A stretch of DNA of 64,000 nucleotides. Origin: Microbacterium sp. SORGH_AS_0969 (GTDB lineage Bacteria; Actinomycetota; Actinomycetes; Actinomycetales; Microbacteriaceae). The notes under the pieces are model-generated. The model was given only the letters and a program-made list of their open reading frames with translations. It was not told the origin of the DNA and did not search any database. A program made the translations under genes and the position numbers. Of the stretch, positions 26,055 to 33,752 are shown in pieces. Location: assembly GCF_030818255.1 (NCBI RefSeq), contig NZ_JAUTAG010000001.1:3286001-3350000 (forward strand), in the 5' to 3' direction. The stretch's first letter is position 1; every line of letters begins with the position of its first letter.

Positions 26055-27017
26055 GTGACCCCCGCACTCGACCCCGCCCGCTACGACCTCGACTCCCTGC
26101 GCGAAAGGCTGCTCGACGAGCGCGGGGGAGAGGTGGATGACAGCATTCCCCAGCTCGCGGAGGCCGATCCCGACCTCTGCGCGCTCGCCCTCGCCCTTCC
26201 GGACGGCACCGTGCGACGCAGTCGAGACGCCGACGTGCCGTTCAGCATCCAATCGGCGGTGAAGCCGTTCCTCTTCGCCCTGGCGCTGCGGGACACCGAC
26301 GGCGACGCCCTCGACCGGGTCGGGATCGAGCCGACGGGGGAGTCCTTCGACGCGATCAAACTCGAGAGCGGAACCGGTCGACCCCCGAACCCGATGGTGA
26401 ACGCGGGCGCCCTCCTGACCGCATCTCTCGTGGACGGTGGAGATGCCGAGGAGCGCAGTGCCCGCATCGCGCGTGGGCTCGCGGCCTTCGCGGGCCGCGA
26501 CCTCGACGTGGACGAAGCGATCGCGCACAATGAACACCTGCTCGGCGATCGCAACCACGCCCTCGCGCACCTCATGCGGGCGGAGGGCACCCTCGCCGTG
26601 TCCGCCGACAACGCCGTCGCGGTCTACGCCCGCGCCTGCGCGACGCTCGTGGATGCCGAGACCCTGGCGATCATGGGAGCAACCCTGGCGCTCGGCGGCG
26701 TCAATCCGTGCACCGGCGACCGGGTGATCCCGGAGCGTGTCGCGCGCGACGTCGTCTCGGTGATGGCGACGTGCGGTGTCTACGACGGCTCCGGTCGATG
26801 GATGCGGGCCGTCGGCATCCCGGCCAAGTCCAGCGTGTCGGGGGCGATCGTGCTGTCGGCCCCCGGTCGTCTCGGTGCGGCCGTCGTCAGCCCGCCCCTC
26901 GACGCGCAGGGCACGAGCGTGCGCGGACACCGCGCGAGCGAGGTGCTCAGTGAAGAACTCGACCTGCACTCCTTCGCAACCGCGCCACGGCTGACCCTCG
27001 GGTCGTCGCGGGTGTGA
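26055..27017 (+). CDS. glsA: Glutaminase A
   Basis: A 320-aa glutaminase of the serine-dependent beta-lactamase-like fold, hydrolysing glutamine to glutamate and ammonia. The nucleophile motif SxxK is in PFSIQSAVKPFLFALAL; the substrate-binding NPMVNAGALLTASL and ALGGVNPCTGDRV are conserved, with CGVYDGSGRWMRAVGIPAKS and SGVSG-like SSVSGAIV. No signal peptide, so cytoplasmic. The GTG at 26055 is 57 bp from the IS end, so the element may have displaced the native promoter; expression could now depend on sequence within those 57 bp or on read-out from the IS. Length is normal for GlsA. Confidence 0.93.
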   Translation: MTPALDPARYDLDSLRERLLDERGGEVDDSIPQLAEADPDLCALALALPDGTVRRSRDADVPFSIQSAVKPFLFALALRDTDGDALDRVGIEPTGESFDAIKLESGTGRPPNPMVNAGALLTASLVDGGDAEERSARIARGLAAFAGRDLDVDEAIAHNEHLLGDRNHALAHLMRAEGTLAVSADNAVAVYARACATLVDAETLAIMGATLALGGVNPCTGDRVIPERVARDVVSVMATCGVYDGSGRWMRAVGIPAKSSVSGAIVLSAPGRLGAAVVSPPLDAQGTSVRGHRASEVLSEELDLHSFATAPRLTLGSSRV

Positions 27018-27064
27018 GAGCATCGGCGAGGACGCGGCTCCGTGGCGTCCACGAAGGAGTTCCG

Positions 27065-27439
27065 ATGCCACCCACCGCACGCCGCCGCGCCTCTCGCAGC
27101 GTGACGATCGGGGTCGTCGCGGCCCTCGCCGCATCTCTCACCGGGTGCGGTCAGGGCACCAACGTCTCGGAGGACTACGCGCAGATCTGCCGCGACAACG
27201 CGACCGAGAAACGCCTCCCCGACGACGACTGCAACAACCACGGCGGAACGGCCCACTGGTACTACCTGCCGCTGGGCTCCAGCGGGCGGAACGTGCCCGC
27301 CGTCGGACAGCCCGCGACGGGAGGCACCGACGCGCTGCCGTCGGGCAAGACCGCCGCGAAGGGCATCTCCGGCGACGGCGCCAGCGTCTCCCGCGGTGGC
27401 TTCGGCGGCTCGGGATCCGACGGAAGCCACGGCGGCTGA
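27065..27439 (+). CDS. Small lipoprotein, YgiB position
   Basis: A 124-aa exported protein. An N-terminal basic stretch (PPTARRRASRSVTIG) precedes a hydrophobic core VVAALAASLTGCG; LTGC is a lipobox, so the Cys is probably lipidated and the protein held on the outer face of the membrane. The mature part is short, with QICRDNATEKRLPDDDCNNH, then HWYYLPLGSSGRNVPAVGQP and a Gly/Ser-rich tail. The start follows GAAGGAGTTCCG. Its TGA overlaps the next ATG by 1 nt, matching the ygiB-ygiC arrangement of other bacteria, where a DUF1190-type lipoprotein precedes a glutathionylspermidine synthase homologue. Similarity to DUF1190 is suggested by position and the HWYYLP segment. Confidence 0.7.
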   Translation: MPPTARRRASRSVTIGVVAALAASLTGCGQGTNVSEDYAQICRDNATEKRLPDDDCNNHGGTAHWYYLPLGSSGRNVPAVGQPATGGTDALPSGKTAAKGISGDGASVSRGGFGGSGSDGSHGG

Positions 27440-28743
27440 TGCGCCGCATCGAGCTGGCGCCCCGGCCGGACTGGGAGCGGACCATCAAGCAGTCCGGTCT
27501 CATCTACTCGCGATCGCTGCGCGACGACGGGTCTGCGGTCGAGTACTGGAACGATGGCGCGGCGTACGTGTTCACGCTTCCCGAGGTCGAAGCGCTCGAG
27601 AAGCAGACCGAAGAACTGCACCGTATGTGCCGTGAGGCCGCCCGGTACATGGCATCCGGAGAACTCGGCCACCTCGGACTCACCCCTCAGGCGTTCGAGT
27701 TCGCGCAGTGGTCGCTCGAGCAGGACGAGCCCGACGTGTACGCGCGGTTCGACCTCGCGTACGCCGGCGACGGTTCCCCGGCGAAGATGCTCGAGTACAA
27801 CGCCGACACCCCCACCGGGCTGATCGAAGCCTCGCTGACGCAGTGGTTCTGGCTGCAGGACCGGATCAAGAGCGGCGCGCTCCCCGCCGACACCGACCAG
27901 TGGAACGGGCTGCACGAAGCGCTCGTCGAGCGTTGGCGCGTTCTTCTGCACCGATCGCTCAGCGAGGGCGAGGGCGGGCGCCTGTTCGTCGCGCACTCGG
28001 ATGCCGACATCTACGGCGAGGACTGGGACACCGTCGCCTACATGCGCGACCTCGCGGGCGAGGCGGGCTGGGAGCACACCGGCATCGAGATGAAGGACAT
28101 CGGCTGGCACCACGGCGCGCGCCAGTTCGTGGGCGTGCCGGAACCGTGGGGCTCGTCGCGCAGCGTCAACGCACTGCCCGGCGACGCTCCGGGTACGCAG
28201 TACCCGGTGATCCGCAACCTCTTCAAGCTGTACCCCTGGGAGGACGTGGTCTCAGGCGACGACCGGGTCGTCGGCGACCAGGAGTTCGGGTCGCTGCTCA
28301 TCGCCGGTCGCGGCCTGTTCGGACGCTGGTTCGAGCCCGCGTGGAAGATGTTCCTCTCGAACAAGCTGCTGCTCGTCGCGCTGTGGCGCCTCTACCCCGA
28401 CCACCCGAACCTGCTGCCGGCGTACGCTGACGGACCGAACGGCATGACCGACTACGTCGTCAAACCCGTCTTCGGCCGCGAGGGCGACGGCATCCGGGTC
28501 CACCGCGCCGACGGGAGCGTGACCACGAACGGTCAGGAGTACCGCCGCGAAGGAACGGGACGCGAGCGTGTCTGGCAGCAGTACCACGAGCTGCCCGACT
28601 TCCCCGGGTCGAACGGGAGCAACCACCCCGTGCTCGGGTCGTGGGTCGTGAGCGACGAGGCGTTCGGGGTCGGCATCCGCGAATCCGACGGGCCGATCAC
28701 CGACTACTTCTGCCGCTTCGCGCCGAACATCATCGAGAGCTGA
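27439..28743 (+). CDS. Glutathionylspermidine synthase family protein (YgiC-like)
   Basis: A 434-aa ATP-grasp ligase. It begins with IELAPRPDWERTIKQSGLIY and contains the family blocks ARFDLAYAGDGSPAKMLEYN, DTPTGLIEASLTQWFW, HSDADIYGEDWDTVAYM, LFKLYPWEDV, NKLLLVALWRLYPDHPNLLP and DYVVKPVFGREGDGIRVHR (ATP-grasp lysine region). Enzymes of this fold join a peptide carboxylate to an amine using ATP. Actinobacteria make mycothiol rather than glutathione, so the true substrate is unlikely to be glutathione plus spermidine. Co-translated with the lipoprotein, which argues for a role at the cell envelope. Confidence 0.88.
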   Translation: MRRIELAPRPDWERTIKQSGLIYSRSLRDDGSAVEYWNDGAAYVFTLPEVEALEKQTEELHRMCREAARYMASGELGHLGLTPQAFEFAQWSLEQDEPDVYARFDLAYAGDGSPAKMLEYNADTPTGLIEASLTQWFWLQDRIKSGALPADTDQWNGLHEALVERWRVLLHRSLSEGEGGRLFVAHSDADIYGEDWDTVAYMRDLAGEAGWEHTGIEMKDIGWHHGARQFVGVPEPWGSSRSVNALPGDAPGTQYPVIRNLFKLYPWEDVVSGDDRVVGDQEFGSLLIAGRGLFGRWFEPAWKMFLSNKLLLVALWRLYPDHPNLLPAYADGPNGMTDYVVKPVFGREGDGIRVHRADGSVTTNGQEYRREGTGRERVWQQYHELPDFPGSNGSNHPVLGSWVVSDEAFGVGIRESDGPITDYFCRFAPNIIES

Positions 28744-28773
28744 GCTCTCGCGGGGCCCCACACGCGTCGATGC

Positions 28774-29340
28774 TCACGCGTCGATGTCGTCGACTCCCGG
28801 CATCCACGACGCACCAGGCTTACCCCACTTGCGCTTCTTCGCGATCTTCGCGACCACCCGGCTGTCCTCGTCGTCGAGGCGATCGACGTACAGGATTCCG
28901 TCGAGGTGATCGAACTCGTGCTGGAGGATGCGCGCACGCCAACCGGTGACCTCGATGCGGACGGGCTGCCCGTCGAGGTCGACGCCCGTGAGCAGCGCCG
29001 CGTCGGAGCGGCGGAGGGGGAAGCGCTCGCCCGGGAACGACAGGCACCCCTCGGACTCGTCGTCGGGATCGGGGTAACCGGGTTCGAGCGGGCGGATCCA
29101 CAGCTCCGGGTTGATGACGACGCCCCGCCACGGCAGGCCCTCGTCGTCTTCGTACGTGTACGTGAAGATGCGCAGTCCCACTCCCACCTGGGGTGCGGCG
29201 AGACCGACGCCGGGGGCGGCATCCATCGTCTCGAACATATCGGCGACGAGGGTGCGCACCTCTTCGGTGATCTCGTCGACGCGGGCGGCGGGAGCGTGCA
29301 GCACGGGATCACCCATGATGCGAATCGGGAGAACGGCCAC
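28774..29340 (-). CDS. def: Peptide deformylase
   Basis: A 188-aa metalloprotease removing the N-formyl group from new proteins. All three family motifs are present: GVGLAAPQVG, EGCLSFPGER (metal-binding Cys) and QHEFDHLDG (HExxH with both His and the catalytic Glu). PIRIMGDPVLHAPAARVDEI is the usual start. The GTG at 29340 is 41 bp from the divergent transporter start. The C-terminus extends past the metal motif by about 40 residues (KKRKWGKPGASW), common in actinobacterial Def. It converges on the YgiC-like gene with only 30 bp between stops. Confidence 0.95.
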   Translation of the reverse strand: MAVLPIRIMGDPVLHAPAARVDEITEEVRTLVADMFETMDAAPGVGLAAPQVGVGLRIFTYTYEDDEGLPWRGVVINPELWIRPLEPGYPDPDDESEGCLSFPGERFPLRRSDAALLTGVDLDGQPVRIEVTGWRARILQHEFDHLDGILYVDRLDDEDSRVVAKIAKKRKWGKPGASWMPGVDDIDA

Positions 29341-29381
29341 GTCACCAGCCTAATCGCGGAGGCGGCGGCTATCGTCGGAGG

Positions 29382-30344
29382 GTGATCCCGCTCGATGTCT
29401 CCCTCAGCGACGGAATCGACCAACTCGTCGGTGTCTTCCGCGACCCCCGCATCCTCCTCGGCATCCCGCTCGCCCTTCTCGGGGCGGTGTTCATGTCGTT
29501 CGGGGCGCAGTACCAGCACCGCGGGGTGCAGAAGGTCGAGCGCCTCTCGGGCAAGACCACCGGCGGACTCTCTCGCAAGCAGCTGACCTCGCTCCTCACG
29601 CGTCCGTCGTGGGTGGCGGGCACGGTCATGCTCGGCCTCGCGATCGTGTGCCAGCTCGCGGCCCTCTCGGTCGCGCCGCTGATCCTCGTGCAGCCGCTCG
29701 GGGCGATCGCACTCGTCATCACGACGGTGCTGAACGCTCGGGTGTCACGGCACAAGCCGACGCGTCAGTCGCTCGTCGCGATCGCGCTGTGTGTCGGCGG
29801 CATTCTCGTCTTCGTCACGATCGCGGCGTTCTTCGCCACCGAGCACGTGGTCACCGAGCGCGAGCTACTGATCATCCTCGGCATCCTGGCCGTGGTCGTC
29901 GTCGTCTTCGGGGTGTTCTGGATCCTCGTCCGCCGCAAGGCCCAGGCGCTGTTCTACATCATGGCCGCCGGCGTCATCTACGGCTTCGTCGCCACCCTCG
30001 CGAAGGTCGTCATCAGCCGCGCGCAGGCCGGCGACTTCGAGTGGCTGACCCTGCTGTGCCTGGTGGCGTTGCTCGCCGCTGTCGCCGTGGGCGCGTACTT
30101 CGTGCAAACGGCGTACTCGGTCGGCCCGCCCGACCTCGTGATCGCGGGACTCACCGTGATCGACCCGATCGTGGCCGTGCTCATCGGCCTGCTCGTGCTC
30201 GGCGAGGCCTCGACGGCCCCCGCGTGGGCGCTCATCGGTTTCGTCATCGCCGGCGCGATCGCCACCTGGGGTGTGATCCAGCTGACCAAGCATCACCCGC
30301 AGGTGACCGCCGACGGCAAGCCCAAGCAGCCGCGCGTCCACTGA
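29382..30344 (+). CDS. DMT-superfamily (NIPA/EamA-like) membrane transporter
   Basis: A 320-aa polytopic membrane protein with about nine or ten hydrophobic helices, starting ILLGIPLALLGAVFMSFGAQ and including CQLAALSVAPLILVQPLGAI, LSVA/QPLG and VIDPIVAVLIGLLVLGEA blocks characteristic of the drug/metabolite transporter fold and of NIPA-like magnesium transporters. Substrate is unknown. The GTG at 29382 is divergent from def with a 41-bp gap, so promoters must overlap. The C-terminal tail (QVTADGKPKQPRVH) is basic and cytoplasmic. Confidence 0.8.
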   Translation: MIPLDVSLSDGIDQLVGVFRDPRILLGIPLALLGAVFMSFGAQYQHRGVQKVERLSGKTTGGLSRKQLTSLLTRPSWVAGTVMLGLAIVCQLAALSVAPLILVQPLGAIALVITTVLNARVSRHKPTRQSLVAIALCVGGILVFVTIAAFFATEHVVTERELLIILGILAVVVVVFGVFWILVRRKAQALFYIMAAGVIYGFVATLAKVVISRAQAGDFEWLTLLCLVALLAAVAVGAYFVQTAYSVGPPDLVIAGLTVIDPIVAVLIGLLVLGEASTAPAWALIGFVIAGAIATWGVIQLTKHHPQVTADGKPKQPRVH

Positions 30345-30371
30345 CTCGGCGGGACCTTTCGCGTCGATAGC

Positions 30372-30409
30372 CGGTCGACGGGAGTTTCGGCGACGAGCCG
30401 CGTCGACCG
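30372..30409 (+). terminator. Hairpin after the DMT transporter
   Basis: CGGTCGACG (30372-30380) pairs perfectly with CGTCGACCG (30401-30409) across a 20-nt loop, 28 bp after the stop codon. No T-run follows. Confidence 0.45.
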
Positions 30410-30450
30410 TCGGCGAGGAACAACGGATGCCGGTAGGCTCGTCGTCGCTG

Positions 30451-30527
30451 GGGGCGGTGGCCAAGCTGGTCAAGGCAGCGGGCTCATAACCCGACGATCG
30501 TGGGTTCAAGTCCCACCCGCCCTACCA
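30451..30527 (+). tRNA. tRNA-Met (CAT)
   Basis: A 77-nt cloverleaf with encoded CCA. Acceptor arms GGGGCGG (30451-30457) and CCGCCCT (30517-30523) pair with one G-T at 1:72; discriminator A, CCA at 30525-30527. Anticodon CAT lies in the loop CTCATAA; the T-arm is GTGGG-TTCAAGT-CCCAC. Three G-C pairs in the anticodon stem resemble an initiator, but the D-stem GCC/GGC is elongator-like, so the isotype is left open (elongator Met, initiator, or a lysidine-modified Ile). Confidence 0.88.
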
Positions 30528-30567
30528 TTCCCTTCGACCGGGGCCGCGTGCGCGACGAGCGGCGGGT

Positions 30568-30620
30568 CCGGGACGAGCGGAGGGCCGGGGACCCGGCATC
30601 CCTCCGCCTCTCGTCCCCGG
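30568..30620 (-). terminator. Imperfect hairpin between tRNA-Met and mesD
   Basis: GGACGAG plus CGGAGGG (30571-30584) pairs with CCCTCCG plus CTCGTCC (30600-30616) with a 3-nt bulge; flanking G/C pairs extend it. It sits 28 bp beyond the mesD stop on the minus strand and after tRNA-Met on the plus strand, and could stop both. Confidence 0.5.
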
Positions 30621-30648
30621 CCCTCCCGCCGTCACCCCGCGTCGCGCG

Positions 30649-31692
30649 TCAGACCAGCACCGGCGCCGACACCTCATCGCGGACGATCGCGGCGCCCGCC
30701 GACAGCGCGCTCATCTTCTCGAGCGCCACGCGGCGCGGCAGGGGAGCCATGCCGCAGTTGGTCGAGGGGATGAGCTTGTCAGCGTCGACGAACTGCAGGG
30801 CGCGACGCAGCGTCTCGGCGACCTCCTCTGGCGTCTCGACCGTCTCCGTCGAGACGTCGATCGCGCCGAGCATGACCTTCTTGCCGCGGATGAGCTCGAT
30901 GAGGTCGATCGGCACGTGCGAGTGGTGGCTCTCGAGCGAGACGGCGTCGATCGTCGAACGCTGCAGGAGCGGGAACGACTCCTCGTACTGGCGCCACTCG
31001 GAGCCGAGCGTCGCCTTCCAGTCGTTGTTCGCCTTGATGCCGTAGCCGTAGCAGATGTGCACGACCGTCTCGGCGCGCAGCCCCTCGGCGGCGCGTTCGA
31101 GGGCCGCGACGCCCCAGTCCTTCATCTCGTCGAAGAACACGTTGAAGGCCGGCTCGTCGAACTGGATCATGTCGACCCCCGCTGCCTCGAGCTCACGCGC
31201 CTCCTGGTTGAGGATCGTCGCGAACTCCCACGCGAGCTTCTCGCGGCTGCGGTAGTGACGGTCGGAGAGCGTGTCGATCATCGTCATGGGTCCGGGAAGG
31301 GCCCATTTGATCGGTCGGTCGGTCTGAGCGCGGAGGAAAGCGGCATCCTGAACGAACACGGGCTGACGCCGGCTGACCGCTCCGACGACCGTCGGAACGC
31401 TCGCGTCGTAACGATTCCGGATGCGGACGGTCTCGCGGTTCTCGAAATCGACGCCGTCGAGGTGCTCGATGAACGTCGTCACGAAGTGCTGGCGCGTCTG
31501 CTCGCCGTCGCTGATGATGTCGATGCCGCGGCGCTCCTGCTCGTGGACGGCGGCGCGGAGGGCGTCGTGCTTCCCCTCGACGAGCTCGGCGCCCTCGAGC
31601 TCCCACGGCGCCCAGAGAACTTCAGGCCGCGCGAGCCACGCGGGCTTGGGGAGGCTGCCGACGAGAGCAGTGGGAAGAAGAGCCGAGGTCAT
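30649..31692 (-). CDS. mesD: Core-MetE methionine synthase (MesD type)
   Basis: A 347-aa protein equal to the catalytic C-terminal half of cobalamin-independent methionine synthase, lacking the N-terminal folate-binding half. It begins LPTALVGSLPKPAWLARPEV; the zinc/homocysteine site is seen in VHICYGYG (Cys), MIQFDEPAFNV, and LIPSTNCGMAPLPRR (second Cys). Such short enzymes paired with DUF1852 have been described as folate-independent methionine synthases (MesD with MesX). Its ATG overlaps the stop of the DUF1852 gene by 4 nt. Methyl donor is unknown for this group. A full-length MetE elsewhere in the genome cannot be excluded. Confidence 0.85.
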   Translation of the reverse strand: MTSALLPTALVGSLPKPAWLARPEVLWAPWELEGAELVEGKHDALRAAVHEQERRGIDIISDGEQTRQHFVTTFIEHLDGVDFENRETVRIRNRYDASVPTVVGAVSRRQPVFVQDAAFLRAQTDRPIKWALPGPMTMIDTLSDRHYRSREKLAWEFATILNQEARELEAAGVDMIQFDEPAFNVFFDEMKDWGVAALERAAEGLRAETVVHICYGYGIKANNDWKATLGSEWRQYEESFPLLQRSTIDAVSLESHHSHVPIDLIELIRGKKVMLGAIDVSTETVETPEEVAETLRRALQFVDADKLIPSTNCGMAPLPRRVALEKMSALSAGAAIVRDEVSAPVLV

Positions 31693-32669
31693 CGCAGCAC
31701 CGCCCCGAAGTTCGCGGCCCACGCGTCGAGAGCGGCGCGGTGCGGCTTCACGAAGTGCTCCTCGGCGTAGCGTCCCTGTACGACCGCCAGCTGGCTGCGC
31801 TCCTCGCGGTCGTAGTCGATGCCGGTGCGCACGAAGTCGGGCTGGTCGAGGGTCGGGCGGTATTCCTCGCCGGCGGGGATGATGGCGTTGTAGATCTCGG
31901 GTCGGTAGATCTTCTGGAAGGTCTCCATCGTGGCGATCGTGCCCGCCAACTGCAGGTCGGTGTAGTCGGCGAGCAGGTCACCGCGGAAGTAGAACGCGAG
32001 GGGAGCGACGCTGCCGCGCGGCATGAAGTACCGCACCCGCAGGCCCATCTTCGCGAAGTACTCGTCGGTGAGTGAGAACGCGTCCTGCTCGTACTCGACG
32101 CCGAGCACGGGGTGCACGACGCCGGTGCGGTGATACATACGGCTCGTCGACACGCTGATGCAGATCACCGGCGAGGACGAGAACCGGTCGCGATACACCG
32201 AGGAGTCGAGGAAGTGCCGGAAGAGCTTGCCGTGCAGATCGCCGAAGTCGTCGGGCACCGTGAACGTGCCCGCAGCCGCCTTGGCGGCCGGAAGGACCAC
32301 GCTGAAGTCGTAGTCGCGCAGGTACGACGAGAAGTTGTTGCCGACGATGCCCTGGTGGCGCTCGCCGGTCTCCGTATCGACGATGTGGACGTCGAGCACC
32401 TCGATGACGGGGAACTCCTCGTCGTCGGCGCCGTCGGCGAACGCGAGTTGCACCGACACGATGTCGAGCTCGACGCGATACCGGGCGTCGGCGGACAGCA
32501 GCTCGTTGAGTCGGCGATCCATCATCGACAGGGCGTTTCGCAGGTTCTGTCGGCGACCCTCGCCGCGCGCGAGGTTCGCGAAGTTGGTCGTGACGCGCGA
32601 GTTCTCCGCCGGGGCGTAGTCCTCGTCGAAACGGGTGGTGGTGATGCTGAACGTGATGTCGTTCGTCAT
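31689..32669 (-). CDS. mesX: DUF1852 protein, MesX-type partner of MesD
   Basis: A 326-aa cytoplasmic protein of the DUF1852 family: FSITTTRFDEDYAPAENSRV, TTNFANLARGEGRRQNLRNA, EVLDVHIVDTETGERHQGIV, SVSTSRMYHRTGVVHPVLGV and YRPTLDQPDFVRTGIDYDRE are typical. Published genetics on other bacteria pairs this family (MesX) with core-MetE (MesD) for methionine formation; the biochemical role of MesX is not settled, with oxygen-dependent methyl donor generation one proposal. First gene of the two-gene unit, ATG at 32669 about 100 bp from the divergent LysR gene, which probably controls it. Confidence 0.85.
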   Translation of the reverse strand: MTNDITFSITTTRFDEDYAPAENSRVTTNFANLARGEGRRQNLRNALSMMDRRLNELLSADARYRVELDIVSVQLAFADGADDEEFPVIEVLDVHIVDTETGERHQGIVGNNFSSYLRDYDFSVVLPAAKAAAGTFTVPDDFGDLHGKLFRHFLDSSVYRDRFSSSPVICISVSTSRMYHRTGVVHPVLGVEYEQDAFSLTDEYFAKMGLRVRYFMPRGSVAPLAFYFRGDLLADYTDLQLAGTIATMETFQKIYRPEIYNAIIPAGEEYRPTLDQPDFVRTGIDYDREERSQLAVVQGRYAEEHFVKPHRAALDAWAANFGAVLR

Positions 32670-32759
32670 GACGTGCCAATCAGAAGGGGTCGGATGCCGC
32701 TCCCTCATGGTGCTCGCACGGATCAGGCATCGGGTAATTCCACGCAACTATGCGTTGGT

Positions 32760-32774
32760 ATAGCCTCAAGCTAT
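32760..32774 (+). promoter_or_regulatory. LysR-type operator candidate
   Basis: ATAGCCTCAAGCTAT is a perfect ATAGC-N5-GCTAT inverted repeat fitting the T-N11-A rule for LysR regulators. It overlaps the ATG of the lysR gene (32773-32775). A looser CTAT-N8-ATAG repeat at 32748-32763 overlaps it on the left. Position suits autorepression plus control of mesX-mesD. Confidence 0.6.
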
Positions 32775-33723
32775 GGCCCGTCGTCCGAGCGGCATCACGC
32801 TGCAGCAGCTCCAGTACTTCATCGAGGTCGCCGCCGAAGGGTCGATCAGTGCGGCGGCCGATCTGCTCTACGTCGCGCAGCCGACGATGTCGGCCGCGAT
32901 GCGCGACCTCGAGAGCCGCGTGGGGCGCGAGCTCCTGGTGCGCTCGGCCCGCGGAGTCACGCTGACCAACGACGGAGTCGAGTTCCTGGGGTACGCCCGA
33001 CAGGTCGTCGAGCAGGCCGAGCTGCTCGAACAGCGCTACCTGGGACGCCCGCCGTCGCGGCGCCTCCTCGGCGTCTCGGCGCAGCACTACTCCTTCGTCG
33101 TCGACGCCTTCGTGCGGATGGTGCGAGCGACGGATGCCGCCGAGTACGAGTTCTCGCTGCGAGAAACCCGCACGTGGGACATCATCGAAGACGTCCGGAC
33201 GCTGCGCAGCGAGGTCGGCATCCTGTTCCGCAACGACTTCAACCGCAACGTCATCGACAAGCTGCTGCGCGACTCGGGGTTGGCCTTCCACCCTCTCTTC
33301 GTCGCCGACCCGCACATCTTCGTCTCACGGCGGAACCCCCTCGCCTCGCGGAAACGGGCCACCCTCGACGATCTCGTCTCGCTGCCGCGGCTGACCTTCG
33401 ACCAGGGCGCGAACAATTCGTTCTACTTCGCCGAGGAGATCCTCTCGACGCTCTCGAGCGCGCAGGAGATCCGCGTCTCCGACCGCGCCACGATCTTCAA
33501 CCTCATGATCGGCCTCGACGGGTACACGATCTCGACGGGCATCATCAGCGACGACCTCGATCCCGAGATCGTCGCGGTGCCGCTCGACGTCGACGAGGAG
33601 ATTGAGATCGGCTGGATCGGCCGCACCGCCATCCCGCTCACCGAGCAGGCGCAGCGTTACCTCGCCGAAGTCCGGACCGTCGTCGCCGAGGCGGGGGTCG
33701 CCCTCGCCGATCCCGCCTCGTAG
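32773..33723 (+). CDS. LysR-family regulator of the mesX-mesD unit
   Basis: A 316-aa LysR protein. Residues 8-66 form the winged HTH (ITLQQLQYFIEVAAEGSISA, then VAQPTMSAAMRDLESRVGRE and RSARGVTLTNDG); residues about 95-300 are the periplasmic-binding-protein-like effector domain (VGILFRNDFNRNVIDKLLRD, FDQGANNSFYFAEEILSTLS). It is divergent from mesX over a 103-bp gap carrying an inverted repeat of LysR type, so regulation of mesX-mesD is likely. A sulfur metabolite as effector would fit, by analogy to MetR/CysB-like proteins; this is inferred. Confidence 0.88.
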   Translation: MARRPSGITLQQLQYFIEVAAEGSISAAADLLYVAQPTMSAAMRDLESRVGRELLVRSARGVTLTNDGVEFLGYARQVVEQAELLEQRYLGRPPSRRLLGVSAQHYSFVVDAFVRMVRATDAAEYEFSLRETRTWDIIEDVRTLRSEVGILFRNDFNRNVIDKLLRDSGLAFHPLFVADPHIFVSRRNPLASRKRATLDDLVSLPRLTFDQGANNSFYFAEEILSTLSSAQEIRVSDRATIFNLMIGLDGYTISTGIISDDLDPEIVAVPLDVDEEIEIGWIGRTAIPLTEQAQRYLAEVRTVVAEAGVALADPAS

Positions 33724-33752
33724 CGCGCACCACGACAGTACGCTCGGTCGAG

